A stretch of DNA of 64,000 nt from Limnohabitans sp. MMS-10A-192 (GTDB lineage: Bacteria > Pseudomonadota > Gammaproteobacteria > Burkholderiales > Burkholderiaceae_C): positions 124,001 to 188,000 of the forward strand of contig NZ_NERX01000004.1 in assembly GCF_003063335.1 (NCBI RefSeq), read 5' to 3'. Numbering within the stretch: the stretch's first letter is position 1; each line of letters starts with the position of its first letter. The notes below the pieces were generated by a model that did no database searches, was not told where the DNA came from, and saw nothing but the letters and a program-made list of their open reading frames with translations. The position numbers were made by a program, and so were the translations under genes. This document shows positions 25,170 through 33,710 of this stretch, piece after piece.

Positions 25170-26555
25170 TCAATCCAGCCCCCGCACCACCTGCATCGCT
25201 TCTTCGATCCGGTCCACCGGGTAAATGGTCAGGCCTTCAAACGACTTGTCATTCTTCTTGGGTGCATTGGCTTTGGGCACTACGGCCACTTTGAAGCCCA
25301 GCTTGGCGGCTTCTTTCAGGCGGTCCTGGCCACGTGGGGCAGGGCGCACTTCACCAGCCAAGCCCACCTCGCCAAAGGCGATGAAGCCTTTGGGCAGCGG
25401 CTTGCCGCGCAGGCTGCTGGTGATGGCCAGCATCACCGCCAGGTCGGCCGCGGGCTCGCGGATGTGCACACCGCCCACGGCGTTGACAAACACGTCCTGG
25501 TCCATGCAGGCCACGCCCGCATGTCGGTGCAGCACCGCCAGCAACATGGCCAAGCGGTCGCGTTCCAGGCCCACACTCAAGCGCCGTGGACTCGGGCCGC
25601 CTGAGTCCACCAGGGCCTGAATCTCCACCAACAGCGGGCGCGAGCCTTCGAGCGTGACCATCACGCAGCTGCCGGGCACCGGCTCGGTGTGCTGGCTCAA
25701 GAAGATGGCGCTGGGGTTGCTCACGCCCTTGAGGCCTTTTTCGGTCATGGCGAACACGCCAATCTCGTTCACCGCGCCAAAGCGGTTTTTGATGGCGCGG
25801 ATCAGGCGAAAGTTCGAATGCGTGTCGCCTTCAAAGTAGAGCACCGTGTCCACCATGTGCTCCAGCACGCGGGGGCCAGCCAGTGCGCCTTCTTTGGTCA
25901 CATGGCCGACCAGCACGATGGTGGTGCCGGTGGATTTGGCGGTGCGCGTCAGGTGCGCCGCGCATTCACGCACCTGCGCCACCGAGCCGGGCGCGGAAGT
26001 CAGTTGGTCTGAATACACCGTCTGGATCGAGTCGATGATGGCGATGTTGGGCTGGCGCGACTGCAAGGTGTGCAGGATTTTTTCAAGCTGGATCTCGGGC
26101 AACACCGGCACCAATGAATCCGGCAGGCCCAGGCGGCGCGAACGCATGGCCACTTGGGCGCCGCTTTCTTCGCCCGTCACATACAGCGTGTTCATGCCGC
26201 TGCGCTGCAAAGCGTCCACCGCCTGCAGCAGCAAGGTGGATTTGCCAATGCCCGGATCGCCACCGATCAGCACCACACCGCCTTCGACCATGCCGCCGCC
26301 CAGCACGCGGTCCAGCTCGTCGATGCCGGTGGGGTGGCGTTCGAAGTCGGCCGCTTCAATTTGCGACAGCGGCAACACCTCGGACGTGGGGGCCAGTGAG
26401 GCATGCACCGAACCAAAACGGTTTTTGCCCGCAGCCGGTTCTGCCGAGCCCTCGATCAGCGTGTTCCAAGCGTTGCAGCTGGGGCATTTTCCCATCCAGC
26501 GGGCGCTGGTGCCGCCGCATTCGGTGCAGGTGTAAATCGATTTGTCTTTGGCCAT
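25170..26555 (-). CDS. radA: DNA repair protein RadA (Sms)
   Basis: RecA-like ATPase that promotes branch migration in recombinational repair and transformation. In 461 residues the order is an N-terminal C4 zinc finger (CTECGGTSARWMGKCPSC), Walker A GGDPGIGKS near residue 99, the RadA-specific KNRFG motif, and a C-terminal Lon-protease-like domain (DVFVNAVGGVHIREPAADL). Length and motifs are complete. Confidence 0.97.
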   Translation of the reverse strand: MAKDKSIYTCTECGGTSARWMGKCPSCNAWNTLIEGSAEPAAGKNRFGSVHASLAPTSEVLPLSQIEAADFERHPTGIDELDRVLGGGMVEGGVVLIGGDPGIGKSTLLLQAVDALQRSGMNTLYVTGEESGAQVAMRSRRLGLPDSLVPVLPEIQLEKILHTLQSRQPNIAIIDSIQTVYSDQLTSAPGSVAQVRECAAHLTRTAKSTGTTIVLVGHVTKEGALAGPRVLEHMVDTVLYFEGDTHSNFRLIRAIKNRFGAVNEIGVFAMTEKGLKGVSNPSAIFLSQHTEPVPGSCVMVTLEGSRPLLVEIQALVDSGGPSPRRLSVGLERDRLAMLLAVLHRHAGVACMDQDVFVNAVGGVHIREPAADLAVMLAITSSLRGKPLPKGFIAFGEVGLAGEVRPAPRGQDRLKEAAKLGFKVAVVPKANAPKKNDKSFEGLTIYPVDRIEEAMQVVRGLD

Positions 26556-26602
26556 GTGCGGTGTTGGGTGCGAACGTCAGATGAGCTTTGTAGTGTGCCT
26601 GA

Positions 26603-27649
26603 TCAAGCCCGCCAAGCGGCGATGAAGCGGTGTGTGATGTCTGCTGCGGGGCCCGTCTGCATGTGGGCTGTGTTCTGGCCCGCCCACAGGGGTGTGAAGT
26701 CGCTGCGGCCTTGGGCTTCGGCCGCTGCGCGAAGCGGTGCCATGGACGCCGTGGCCAGCGGGAAGTTGGGCGCCAGCGGACTCATGGCACCCAGTTCGCG
26801 CATGACGCGGTTGACGATGCCGCGTGCAGGCCGGCCGGTGAACACATTCGTCAAGGCCGTGTGCCGCGCCGCAGGCGACAGCAGCGCGGTGCGGTGCAAG
26901 GCACTGGTGTTGGCTTCGTCGCTGCACAAATAGGCGGTGCCAATTTGCACGCCCGCCGCTCCGAGCGCTTTGGCCGCTTGCACGCCCGCCGCGTCGGCGA
27001 TGCCCCCGGCCGCGATGACGGGCACGCGCACGGCTCGAACGATTTGGGGCAGCAGGGCGAAGCTGCCCATTTGGGTGGACACATCGCTGCTGAGGAACAT
27101 GCCCCGGTGGCCACCTGCTTCCAGCCCCTGGGCGATCACGGCATCGGCGCCGTGCGCTTGCAGCCAGAGGGCTTCATCGACCGTGGTGGCCGACGACAAG
27201 ACGATGGTGCCCCAACTTTTGACGCGGGCCACCAGTTCAGGTGAGGGCAGGCCGAAGTGAAAGCTGACCACCGCAGGGCGAAAGGCTTCCAGCACATCGG
27301 CTGACGCGTGGTTGAACGGCACCCGGCCCGGGCCGCTGGCGATGTTTGCTGCGTCCAGACCCAGTTCCCGGTAAAAGGGCTGCAGCTGCTCGCGCCAAGC
27401 GCTTTCTTGGGCCGCATCGGGTGTGGGCTGCGCGTGGCAAAAGAAGTTGACGTTGTAAGGCTTGTCTGTGGCTTGGCTCAGCGCTTGCAATTGCGCCTGC
27501 AAGTCGCTGGCGCTGAGCATGGCGGCTGGCAATGAGCCCAGACCGCCCGCACGGCAAACGGCGGCGGCCAGCCGGTGGTTTTGCACCCCGGCCATGGGGG
27601 CCTGGATGATGGGGGCGGACAAGCCCAAGAGGTCAAGACATGAAGACAT
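26603..27649 (-). CDS. Nitronate monooxygenase
   Basis: FMN-dependent TIM-barrel enzyme of the 2-nitropropane dioxygenase family that oxidises alkyl nitronates. In 348 residues: SAPIIQAPMAGVQNHRLAAAV at the N-terminus, SFHFGLP, the glycine-rich AQGLEAGGHRGMF with the catalytic-type His, then PVIAAGGIADAAGV and GAAGVQIGTAYLCSDEA binding the FMN phosphate. It is divergent from hpaR with 83 bp between starts, so the palindrome there might regulate it too. Confidence 0.92.
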   Translation of the reverse strand: MSSCLDLLGLSAPIIQAPMAGVQNHRLAAAVCRAGGLGSLPAAMLSASDLQAQLQALSQATDKPYNVNFFCHAQPTPDAAQESAWREQLQPFYRELGLDAANIASGPGRVPFNHASADVLEAFRPAVVSFHFGLPSPELVARVKSWGTIVLSSATTVDEALWLQAHGADAVIAQGLEAGGHRGMFLSSDVSTQMGSFALLPQIVRAVRVPVIAAGGIADAAGVQAAKALGAAGVQIGTAYLCSDEANTSALHRTALLSPAARHTALTNVFTGRPARGIVNRVMRELGAMSPLAPNFPLATASMAPLRAAAEAQGRSDFTPLWAGQNTAHMQTGPAADITHRFIAAWRA

Positions 27650-27714
27650 GCGCTGACTGTAATGGCTTTGGCGGGTGTCTCAGGGTTGTCCCGATGTTGT
27701 GGTGTGGAGAAATC

Positions 27715-27730
27715 ATTTAACATGTTAAAT
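27715..27730. promoter_or_regulatory. Palindromic operator, probably HpaR site
   Basis: Perfect 16-bp palindrome ATTTAACATGTTAAAT ending three bases before the hpaR start codon. MarR-family regulators bind such inverted repeats and are usually autoregulated. The AT-rich palindrome stands out in this GC-rich region. Assignment to HpaR is by position. Confidence 0.75.
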
Positions 27731-27732
27731 AA

Positions 27733-28218
27733 ATGACGAGCCGCACCCCATTTGTTCACCGCAATTTGCCCCGCCTGCTGCTGGAAGCACGCGAGGCGGT
27801 CATGGCGCACACGCGGCCCAGCCTGCGCCAGCATGGCTTGTCCGACCAGCAGTGGCGTGTGCTGCGGGTGCTGGGCGAGCATGCCGATGAGGTGGCAGGG
27901 GTGGAGACCGGTCGTGTGGCCCGCGAGGCGTATTTGCTGGGCCCGAGCCTGACCGGTGTGCTGGCCCGCATGGAGCGCGATGGCCTGATCGATCGGGCGC
28001 GTTGCCCGCAAGATGCCCGCCGCACCGTGGTGCGGGCCACGGCCGCAGGGCTGGCCAAAGTGCAAGCCCTGTCGGAAACCATCGAAGCGCACTACGCCTG
28101 GATGGAGCGTGAACTGGGCAAGACCAAATTGACAGCTTTGTACGAATTGCTCGACGGCGTGATCGCCCTGCAAGTGCCGCAGGACAGCGCCGACCAAGAC
28201 ATGAACGAGGAGGCATAA
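27733..28218 (+). CDS. hpaR: MarR-family regulator HpaR of homoprotocatechuate degradation
   Basis: A 161-residue winged-helix repressor expected to release DNA when bound by 4-hydroxyphenylacetate or a related catabolite. HpaR signatures are NLPRLLLEAREAVMAHTRP and HGLSDQQWRVLRVL, the recognition region LLGPSLTGVLARMERDGLI, and the wing RCPQDARRTVVRAT. No ribosome site is visible because a palindrome occupies the leader. The gene heads the catabolic run and ends three bases before hpaG1. Confidence 0.93.
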   Translation: MTSRTPFVHRNLPRLLLEAREAVMAHTRPSLRQHGLSDQQWRVLRVLGEHADEVAGVETGRVAREAYLLGPSLTGVLARMERDGLIDRARCPQDARRTVVRATAAGLAKVQALSETIEAHYAWMERELGKTKLTALYELLDGVIALQVPQDSADQDMNEEA

Positions 28219-28221
28219 GAC

Positions 28222-28887
28222 ATGCAAATGACCCGGACTTCACAACGGCCCTGGCAACCCGAGGGCACGGTGTATGGCACCTTGCTCAACTTTCGCCGAG
28301 AGTGGGACATCCGAGCGCCGCGCATGAACGACGAGCCGCACAAGGCACCACCCCAAGCGCCTGTGCTGTATGTCAAGAGCGCCAACACCTTCAACCCGGC
28401 CGGGCACGACCTGCTGCTGGAAGACGGCATCAAGGAAGTCGATGTGGGCGGCACACTGGGGCTGGTCATCGGTGAAGGGGGTCAGGTGGCCGCCGGGGCC
28501 TTGCTGTGCGACTGGTCTGTGCCGCACATGAGTTACTACCGCCCGCCGATCAAATACCGCTGCCGTGACGGCTACCTGGCTTTGCCCTTGCAAACCACGG
28601 CCTGCCAGGCCTTGAGCGACTGGAACGATCTGGAAATCGAAGTGCGCCTGAACGATGCCGTGGTGCAGCGTGTGCGCTTGTCGTCCATGGTCCGCGATGC
28701 CGCCACACTGCTGGCCGATGTGAGCGAGTTCATGAGCTTGCAGCCTGGCGATGTGCTGATGGTGGGCACCGACTGCCTGCCCGATGGCACGCGCCCCAAA
28801 GCCCGACACGGTGACCGCGTCATGATTTCAGCGCCGGGCTTTGTCAGCCTGCAACAAACCGTTCGTCTGCAAGGAGGTGCCGCATGA
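28222..28887 (+). CDS. hpaG1: 4-hydroxyphenylacetate degradation isomerase/decarboxylase, N-terminal subunit HpaG1
   Basis: One half of the HpaG pair, members of the fumarylacetoacetate hydrolase fold, which decarboxylates 5-oxo-pent-3-ene-1,2,5-tricarboxylate (OPET). It is 221 residues with GTVYGTLLNFRREWD, PPQAPVLYVKSANTF and the metal-binding VGGTLGLVIGEGG. The stop overlaps the hpaG2 start by four bases (ATGA), so the two are translated together. In enteric bacteria both halves are fused in one protein; here they are separate genes. Confidence 0.93.
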   Translation: MQMTRTSQRPWQPEGTVYGTLLNFRREWDIRAPRMNDEPHKAPPQAPVLYVKSANTFNPAGHDLLLEDGIKEVDVGGTLGLVIGEGGQVAAGALLCDWSVPHMSYYRPPIKYRCRDGYLALPLQTTACQALSDWNDLEIEVRLNDAVVQRVRLSSMVRDAATLLADVSEFMSLQPGDVLMVGTDCLPDGTRPKARHGDRVMISAPGFVSLQQTVRLQGGAA

Positions 28888-29648
28888 AGCACGCACGCGT
28901 CGCTTGGTCGGGTGGCATCCACAAAGCCATCGAATCGGACGGTCAGCTGTGGCTGACCCAGGGGCCTCACGCCGGTCGGCGGGTGGGCTTTGACGAGGTC
29001 GTCTGGCTCCCGCCATTGGCGCCAGTGCCCCAGCCGCGCACCGTGATCGCGTTAGGCCTGAACTACGCCGACCACGCCAAGGAATTGGCCTTCAAGGCGC
29101 CGGAAGAACCGCTGGCTTTCATGAAAGGCGAGGCTTCGCTGGTCGGGCACAAGGCCATGACCTATCGCCCGGCCGAGGTGAAGTTCATGCACTACGAGTG
29201 CGAGCTGGCGGTGGTCATCGGCCGCACGGCCCGCCACGTGAAGAAGGCCGATGCCTACGACTTCGTGGCCGGTTACAGCGTGGCCAACGACTACGCCATA
29301 CGCGACTACCTGGAAAACTGGTACCGCCCCAATCTGCGCGTGAAAAACCGCGACACCTGCACGCCGATTGGCCCTTGGTTGGTCGACGCGGCCGATGTCC
29401 CCAACCCCATGGCTCTGAAGTTGCAGACCACCGTCAACGGCCAGGTCACGCAAAGCGGCAGCACCGCCGACATGATTTTCGATGTGCCCACGCTGATCGA
29501 ATACTTCAGCAGCTTCATGACGCTCAACCCCGGGGACTTGATCTTGACTGGCACGCCCGACGGCGTGGTCAACGTGAACCCCGGTGACGTGATCGTCACC
29601 GAGATTGAAAGCCTCGGCGCTTTGACCAACACCATCGTCAAAGCATGA
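28884..29648 (+). CDS. hpaG2: 4-hydroxyphenylacetate degradation isomerase/decarboxylase, C-terminal subunit HpaG2
   Basis: Second HpaG half, 254 residues, FAH fold: ALGLNYADHAKELAFKAPEEPLAFMKG, the metal-binding HYECELAVVIGR, AGYSVANDYAIRDY, and the C-terminal LNPGDLILTGTPDGV. It catalyses the isomerase step after OPET decarboxylation. Translationally coupled to hpaG1. It is separated from hpaE by 168 bp holding an inverted pair of a second repeat family. Confidence 0.94.
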   Translation: MKHARVAWSGGIHKAIESDGQLWLTQGPHAGRRVGFDEVVWLPPLAPVPQPRTVIALGLNYADHAKELAFKAPEEPLAFMKGEASLVGHKAMTYRPAEVKFMHYECELAVVIGRTARHVKKADAYDFVAGYSVANDYAIRDYLENWYRPNLRVKNRDTCTPIGPWLVDAADVPNPMALKLQTTVNGQVTQSGSTADMIFDVPTLIEYFSSFMTLNPGDLILTGTPDGVVNVNPGDVIVTEIESLGALTNTIVKA

Positions 29649-29661
29649 GCTTGTTATGGCC

Positions 29662-29769
29662 TGTCATTGCGAGGCGCTTGCGACGCGGCAATCCAGCAGA
29701 GGCGTTGGTTCAGGCCATGGTGCGTGATCAAACTCAAGACTGGATTGCCACGCTTCGCTCGCAATGACC
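29662..29769. repeat. Inverted pair of a second dispersed repeat family
   Basis: TGTCATTGCGAGG... at 29662-29696 is mirrored by ...CGCTCGCAATGAC at 29738-29769; each arm carries the CTGGATTGCC(A/G)CG core or its complement. A single degenerate copy occurs at 48809-48845. The pair could fold into a large hairpin between hpaG2 and hpaE. Confidence 0.8.
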
Positions 29770-29816
29770 ACTTTGACTCACTCGCATTGACAGCAAGCGC
29801 TCTCTGAAAGAACCCC

Positions 29817-31286
29817 ATGAAAATCGACCACCTCATCAACGGCCAGTCCGTCGCAGGCCGCGACTACTTTGAAACCGTCAACCCGGCCACGCAAGAAGTG
29901 CTGGCCGAAGTCGCCTCCGGCGGCGAAGCGGAAGTCAACGCTGCCGTCGCCGCCGCCAAAGCCGCCTTCCCCAAGTGGGCGGGCACGCCCGCCACCGAGC
30001 GCGCCAAGATCATGCGCAAACTGGGCGATCTGATCACGAAACACGTCCCTGAGATTGCCGAGACCGAGACGAAAGACTGCGGCCAGACCATCAGCCAGAC
30101 CGGCAAGCAGCTGGTGCCGCGCGCGGCGGATAACTTCCACTACTTTGCCGAAATGTGCACCCGTGTGGACGGCCACACCTACCCCACGCCCACGCACCTG
30201 AACTACACGCTGTTCCACCCGGTCGGCGTGTGCGCGCTGATCAGCCCGTGGAACGTGCCCTTCATGACCGCCACCTGGAAGGTCGCGCCGTGTCTGGCTT
30301 TTGGCAACACCGCCGTGCTCAAGATGAGCGAGTTGTCGCCATTGACCGCTGCACGTCTGGGCGAGCTGGCCCTTGAAGCAGGCGTGCCCGCCGGGGTTTT
30401 GAATCTGGTGCACGGCTACGGCAAAGAGGCGGGCGAACCATTGGTGTCGCACCGCGATGTGCGCGCCATCAGCTTCACCGGCTCCACCGTCACGGGCAAC
30501 CGCATCGTGCAGAGCGCAGGCCTCAAAAAGTTCAGCATGGAGCTCGGCGGCAAGAGCCCGTTTGTGATCTTTGAAGACGCTGATTTAGATCGTGCACTCG
30601 ATGCCGCCGTCTTCATGATCTTCAGCAACAACGGCGAGCGCTGCACCGCAGGCAGCCGCATCTTGGTGCAGCAAAGCATCTACGCCGACTTCGCTGCCAA
30701 GTTTGCCGAGCGCGCCAAACGCATCACCGTGGGCGACCCGCTGGATGAAAAAACCATTGTCGGCCCGATGATCAGTAAAGCCCACATGGCCAAGGTACGC
30801 AGCTACATCGAACTCGGACCCAAAGAGGGCGCAACGATGCTGTGCGGTGGCCTGGATCAACCCGGCTACGCCGCCGACTTGCCCGCGCATGTGAAAAACG
30901 GAAACTTCGTCTGGCCCACCGTGTTTGCCGACGTGGACAACCGCATGCGCATCGCGCAAGAAGAAATTTTTGGCCCCGTAGCTTGCCTGATCCCCTTCAA
31001 GGACGAGGCCGACGCCATTGAAAAAGCCAACGACATCGAATACGGTTTGAGCAGCTACGTCTGGACCGAGAACCTGGGCAAAGCGCACCGCGTGGCCGCT
31101 GCAGTCGAAGCCGGCATGTGCTTTGTGAACAGCCAAAACGTGCGCGACCTGCGCCAACCCTTTGGCGGCACCAAGGCCAGCGGCACCGGCCGTGAGGGCG
31201 GCACTTGGAGCTACGAAGTGTTTTGTGAGCCGAAAAACGTGGCGGTCTCGCTGGGCGGTCACCACATCCCGCATTGGGGAGTCTGA
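29817..31286 (+). CDS. hpaE: 5-carboxymethyl-2-hydroxymuconate semialdehyde dehydrogenase
   Basis: NAD-dependent aldehyde dehydrogenase (489 residues) that oxidises the ring-cleavage product CHMS to the dicarboxylate. Family features are PWNVPFMTATWKVAPCLAFGNTAVLK, SFTGSTVTGNRI, catalytic Glu in MELGGKSPF, catalytic Cys in NNGERCTAGSRI and EEIFGPV. It sits immediately before hpaD (3-bp gap). The context makes the HpaE assignment secure among aldehyde dehydrogenases. Confidence 0.95.
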   Translation: MKIDHLINGQSVAGRDYFETVNPATQEVLAEVASGGEAEVNAAVAAAKAAFPKWAGTPATERAKIMRKLGDLITKHVPEIAETETKDCGQTISQTGKQLVPRAADNFHYFAEMCTRVDGHTYPTPTHLNYTLFHPVGVCALISPWNVPFMTATWKVAPCLAFGNTAVLKMSELSPLTAARLGELALEAGVPAGVLNLVHGYGKEAGEPLVSHRDVRAISFTGSTVTGNRIVQSAGLKKFSMELGGKSPFVIFEDADLDRALDAAVFMIFSNNGERCTAGSRILVQQSIYADFAAKFAERAKRITVGDPLDEKTIVGPMISKAHMAKVRSYIELGPKEGATMLCGGLDQPGYAADLPAHVKNGNFVWPTVFADVDNRMRIAQEEIFGPVACLIPFKDEADAIEKANDIEYGLSSYVWTENLGKAHRVAAAVEAGMCFVNSQNVRDLRQPFGGTKASGTGREGGTWSYEVFCEPKNVAVSLGGHHIPHWGV

Positions 31287-31288
31287 CC

Positions 31289-32215
31289 ATGGGCCAATTA
31301 GCGCTTGCCGCCAAAATCACCCACGTGCCCAGCATGTACCTGAGCGAGATTCCCGGTCCGCGCTTTGGCACACGCCAAAGCGCCATCGACGGCCACAAGG
31401 AAATCAGCCGCCGTTGCCGCGCTATGGGCGTGGACACGCTGGTGGTGTTTGACACGCACTGGCTGGTCAACGCCGGTTACCACATCAATTGCGGCCTGCA
31501 CTTCAAGGGCGTTTACACCAGCAACGAACTGCCGCACTTCATCAGCAACATGACCTTCGAGTCACCTGGCAATCCGGCGCTGGGGCATTTGCTGGCACAA
31601 GTGGCCAACGACTACGGTGTGGAAACCCTGGCGCACGACGCCACCACCTTGCAGCCCGAATACGGCACGCTGGTGCCGCTGCGTTACATGAACGAAGACC
31701 AGCACTTCAAGGTGATCTCGGTCTCGGCCCTGTGCACCTCGCACTACCTCAATGACAGCGCCCGCCTGGGCTGGGCCATGCGCGAAGCGGTGGAAAAACA
31801 TTACGACGGCAAGGTGGCTTTTTTGGCCAGCGGCAGCTTGAGCCACCGCTTTGCCCAAAACGGTTTGGCCCCTGAATTCGCCCACAAAATCTGGAGCCCC
31901 TTCCTCGAAAAACTCGACGAGCAGGTGCTGCGCATGTGGGACCAGCGCGAATGGAAAGCCTTTTGCGAGATGCTGCCCGAGTACGCCAGCAAAGGCCACG
32001 GGGAAGGCTTCATGCACGACACCGCCATGCTGATGGGCGCTTTGGGCTGGACGGACTACGACGGCGGTGTGGACATGGTGACACCCTACTTTGGCGCTTC
32101 GGGTACCGGACAGCTGAACGCCATTTTTGAGGTGACGCCGCAAACGGGTGAGCACATTCCGGCCGCGCAAGCCAGCAGTGCGCAGGGTTACACCGCTGTG
32201 AGCACGAGGCTGTGA
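31289..32215 (+). CDS. hpaD: 3,4-dihydroxyphenylacetate 2,3-dioxygenase
   Basis: Extradiol ring-cleavage dioxygenase that opens homoprotocatechuate. At 308 residues it belongs to the LigB-type class III extradiol enzymes rather than the vicinal-oxygen-chelate type: HVPSMYLSEIPGPRFGTRQ, VVFDTHWLVNAGYHIN (metal His), GSLSHRFAQ and GEGFMHDTAMLMGALGW are visible. The start is at ATG 31289, three bases after hpaE. It is the committed step of the pathway encoded here. Confidence 0.95.
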   Translation: MGQLALAAKITHVPSMYLSEIPGPRFGTRQSAIDGHKEISRRCRAMGVDTLVVFDTHWLVNAGYHINCGLHFKGVYTSNELPHFISNMTFESPGNPALGHLLAQVANDYGVETLAHDATTLQPEYGTLVPLRYMNEDQHFKVISVSALCTSHYLNDSARLGWAMREAVEKHYDGKVAFLASGSLSHRFAQNGLAPEFAHKIWSPFLEKLDEQVLRMWDQREWKAFCEMLPEYASKGHGEGFMHDTAMLMGALGWTDYDGGVDMVTPYFGASGTGQLNAIFEVTPQTGEHIPAAQASSAQGYTAVSTRL

Positions 32216-32265
32216 GCATGCGCAACACGGATGTGTCTTTCGGTGATCCCGGTCTTGGATTTTTC

Positions 32266-32337
32266 TGTCATCCCGGACTTGATCCGGGATCCATCTCCGA
32301 ACCACCATGGATCCTCGGGTCAAGCCCGAGGATGACA
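32266..32337. repeat. Dispersed palindromic repeat cluster 6
   Basis: Inverted copy at 32266-32294 (CCCGGACTTGATCCGGG core) and direct copy at 32307-32337 (CCTCGGGTCAAGCCCGAGG core), between hpaD and hpaF. The second copy runs straight into the 21-bp tandem repeat that follows. Confidence 0.88.
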
Positions 32338-32339
32338 AA

Positions 32340-32423
32340 CTAAAAAGCTTCAATGACACACTAAAAAGCTTGGATGACACACTAAAAATTTTGGATGAAA
32401 AACTGAAAAGTCTGGATGACAAA
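32340..32423 (+). repeat. Four 21-bp tandem repeats in frame with hpaF
   Basis: Four units of exactly 21 bp, the consensus being CTAAAAAGCTTGGATGACAC plus A. They are in frame with hpaF and with an upstream ATG at 32307. Read as protein, each gives the heptad LKSLDDT or a close variant (LKSFNDT, LKSLDDT, LKILDEK, LKSLDDK), an ideal coiled-coil pattern. No ribosome site precedes the ATG at 32307, so translation is doubtful. Confidence 0.85.
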
Positions 32424-32438
32424 GTCAAAGGAAGCCCC

Positions 32439-32870
32439 ATGCCCCATCTCGTGATCCTCTACACCGGTCAACTGGACGCCGAAGTCCAGATGACCACCCT
32501 GTGCCGCCAGATGGCCGACGCCATGCTCACCGTCAAAGACGAAGAGGACAAGCAGGTTTTCCCGACGGGCGGCACGCGTGTGCTGGCCTACCCCGCGCCG
32601 CATTACGCGGTGGCCGATGGCGGCGCTGCAGGGCGCGAGGCAGGCGGCACGGGTGACTACGCCTTTGTGTACCTGAACATGCGCATGGGCCGTGGCCGCA
32701 GCGAGGCCACGCAACAACGTGCAGGGCAGACGCTGCTGACAGTTGCCCAAGACTTTTTTGCCCCCGTGATGGCACAGCGCCACATCGGCATCACGCTGCA
32801 AATTGACGTGGGGCCTGAAGTGTTCGACGCCAAGCACAGCAACCTCCATCCGCTTTTCAACAAGGCTTGA
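32439..32870 (+). CDS. hpaF: 5-carboxymethyl-2-hydroxymuconate delta-isomerase
   Basis: Tautomerase-superfamily isomerase (143 residues) converting CHM to OPET's precursor form. The start ATG at 32439 gives MPHLVILYTGQL and has AAGGA six bases upstream; the catalytic Pro follows the initiator Met. Family segments GRSEATQQRAGQTLL and LQIDVGPEVFDAKHSNLHPLF are present. The frame stays open 44 codons further upstream through the tandem repeat. It lies three bases before hpaH. Confidence 0.93.
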   Translation: MPHLVILYTGQLDAEVQMTTLCRQMADAMLTVKDEEDKQVFPTGGTRVLAYPAPHYAVADGGAAGREAGGTGDYAFVYLNMRMGRGRSEATQQRAGQTLLTVAQDFFAPVMAQRHIGITLQIDVGPEVFDAKHSNLHPLFNKA

Positions 32871-32873
32871 ACC

Positions 32874-33695
32874 ATGTCCGTGTTCACCGACGACCAGATT
32901 CAACAGCTCGCACACGAGCTCAACCAATCTGAAAAAACCCGCGTGCAGATCGAGCACTTTTCCAAGCGCTACTCGGGCATGACGATCGAAGACGGCTACC
33001 GCATCAACCGCGCCTGGATGCAGATCAAGTTCGCCGAAGGGCGCACCATGATCGGCCACAAGATTGGCCTCACCAGCCGCGCCATGCAGGTCTCCAGCCA
33101 GATCGACGAGCCCGACTACGGCACGCTGCTGGACGACATGCTGTACACCTGCACGCCGGGCCAGGTGCTGGACATCCCATTCAAGAATTTCATCGCCCCG
33201 CGTGTCGAGGTCGAACTGGCCTTCATCCTCAAGAAAGAACTGCGCGGGCCCAACGTGACGGTGCGGCAAGTCTTGGAGGCCACCGAGTACGTGACTCCTG
33301 CGATCGAGATCATCGATTCGCGCATCGAGCAGTTCGACCGCCACACCAAGGTCATGCGCAAGGTCTACGACACCATCAGCGACAACGCGGCCAATGCAGG
33401 CATCGTGCTCGGGGCCAAGCGGGTGGAGCCACTGACCACCGACCTGCCTTGGTGCGGGGCGGTGCTGCGCCAAAACGGTGTGGTCGAAGAAACCGGCTTG
33501 GCAGCGGGCGTGCAAGGGCACCCCGCTGTGGGCATTGCCTGGTTGGCCAACAAGTTGGCCCCATGGGGCGAACACCTGCAAGCTGGAGAAATTGTTTTGG
33601 CTGGCTCTTTCACCAAGCCCGCGCCCGCCAAAGTGGGTGATGTGTTTGACGCGGACTATGGACCGCTGGGCAAGCTTGAATTTCGATTTGTTTAA
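32874..33695 (+). CDS. hpaH: 2-oxo-hept-4-ene-1,7-dioate hydratase
   Basis: Hydrates the dienedioate to 4-hydroxy-2-oxoheptanedioate. It is 273 residues of the hydratase/decarboxylase (MhpD/HpcG) family: [46 protein letters not shown] with metal-ligand glutamates, [14 protein letters not shown], and the C-terminal [16 protein letters not shown]. Adjacent hpaF and hpaI confirm the assignment. Confidence 0.95.
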   Translation: MSVFTDDQIQQLAHELNQSEKTRVQIEHFSKRYSGMTIEDGYRINRAWMQIKFAEGRTMIGHKIGLTSRAMQVSSQIDEPDYGTLLDDMLYTCTPGQVLDIPFKNFIAPRVEVELAFILKKELRGPNVTVRQVLEATEYVTPAIEIIDSRIEQFDRHTKVMRKVYDTISDNAANAGIVLGAKRVEPLTTDLPWCGAVLRQNGVVEETGLAAGVQGHPAVGIAWLANKLAPWGEHLQAGEIVLAGSFTKPAPAKVGDVFDADYGPLGKLEFRFV

Positions 33696-33710
33696 CCCCC
33701 AGGAACTGAC

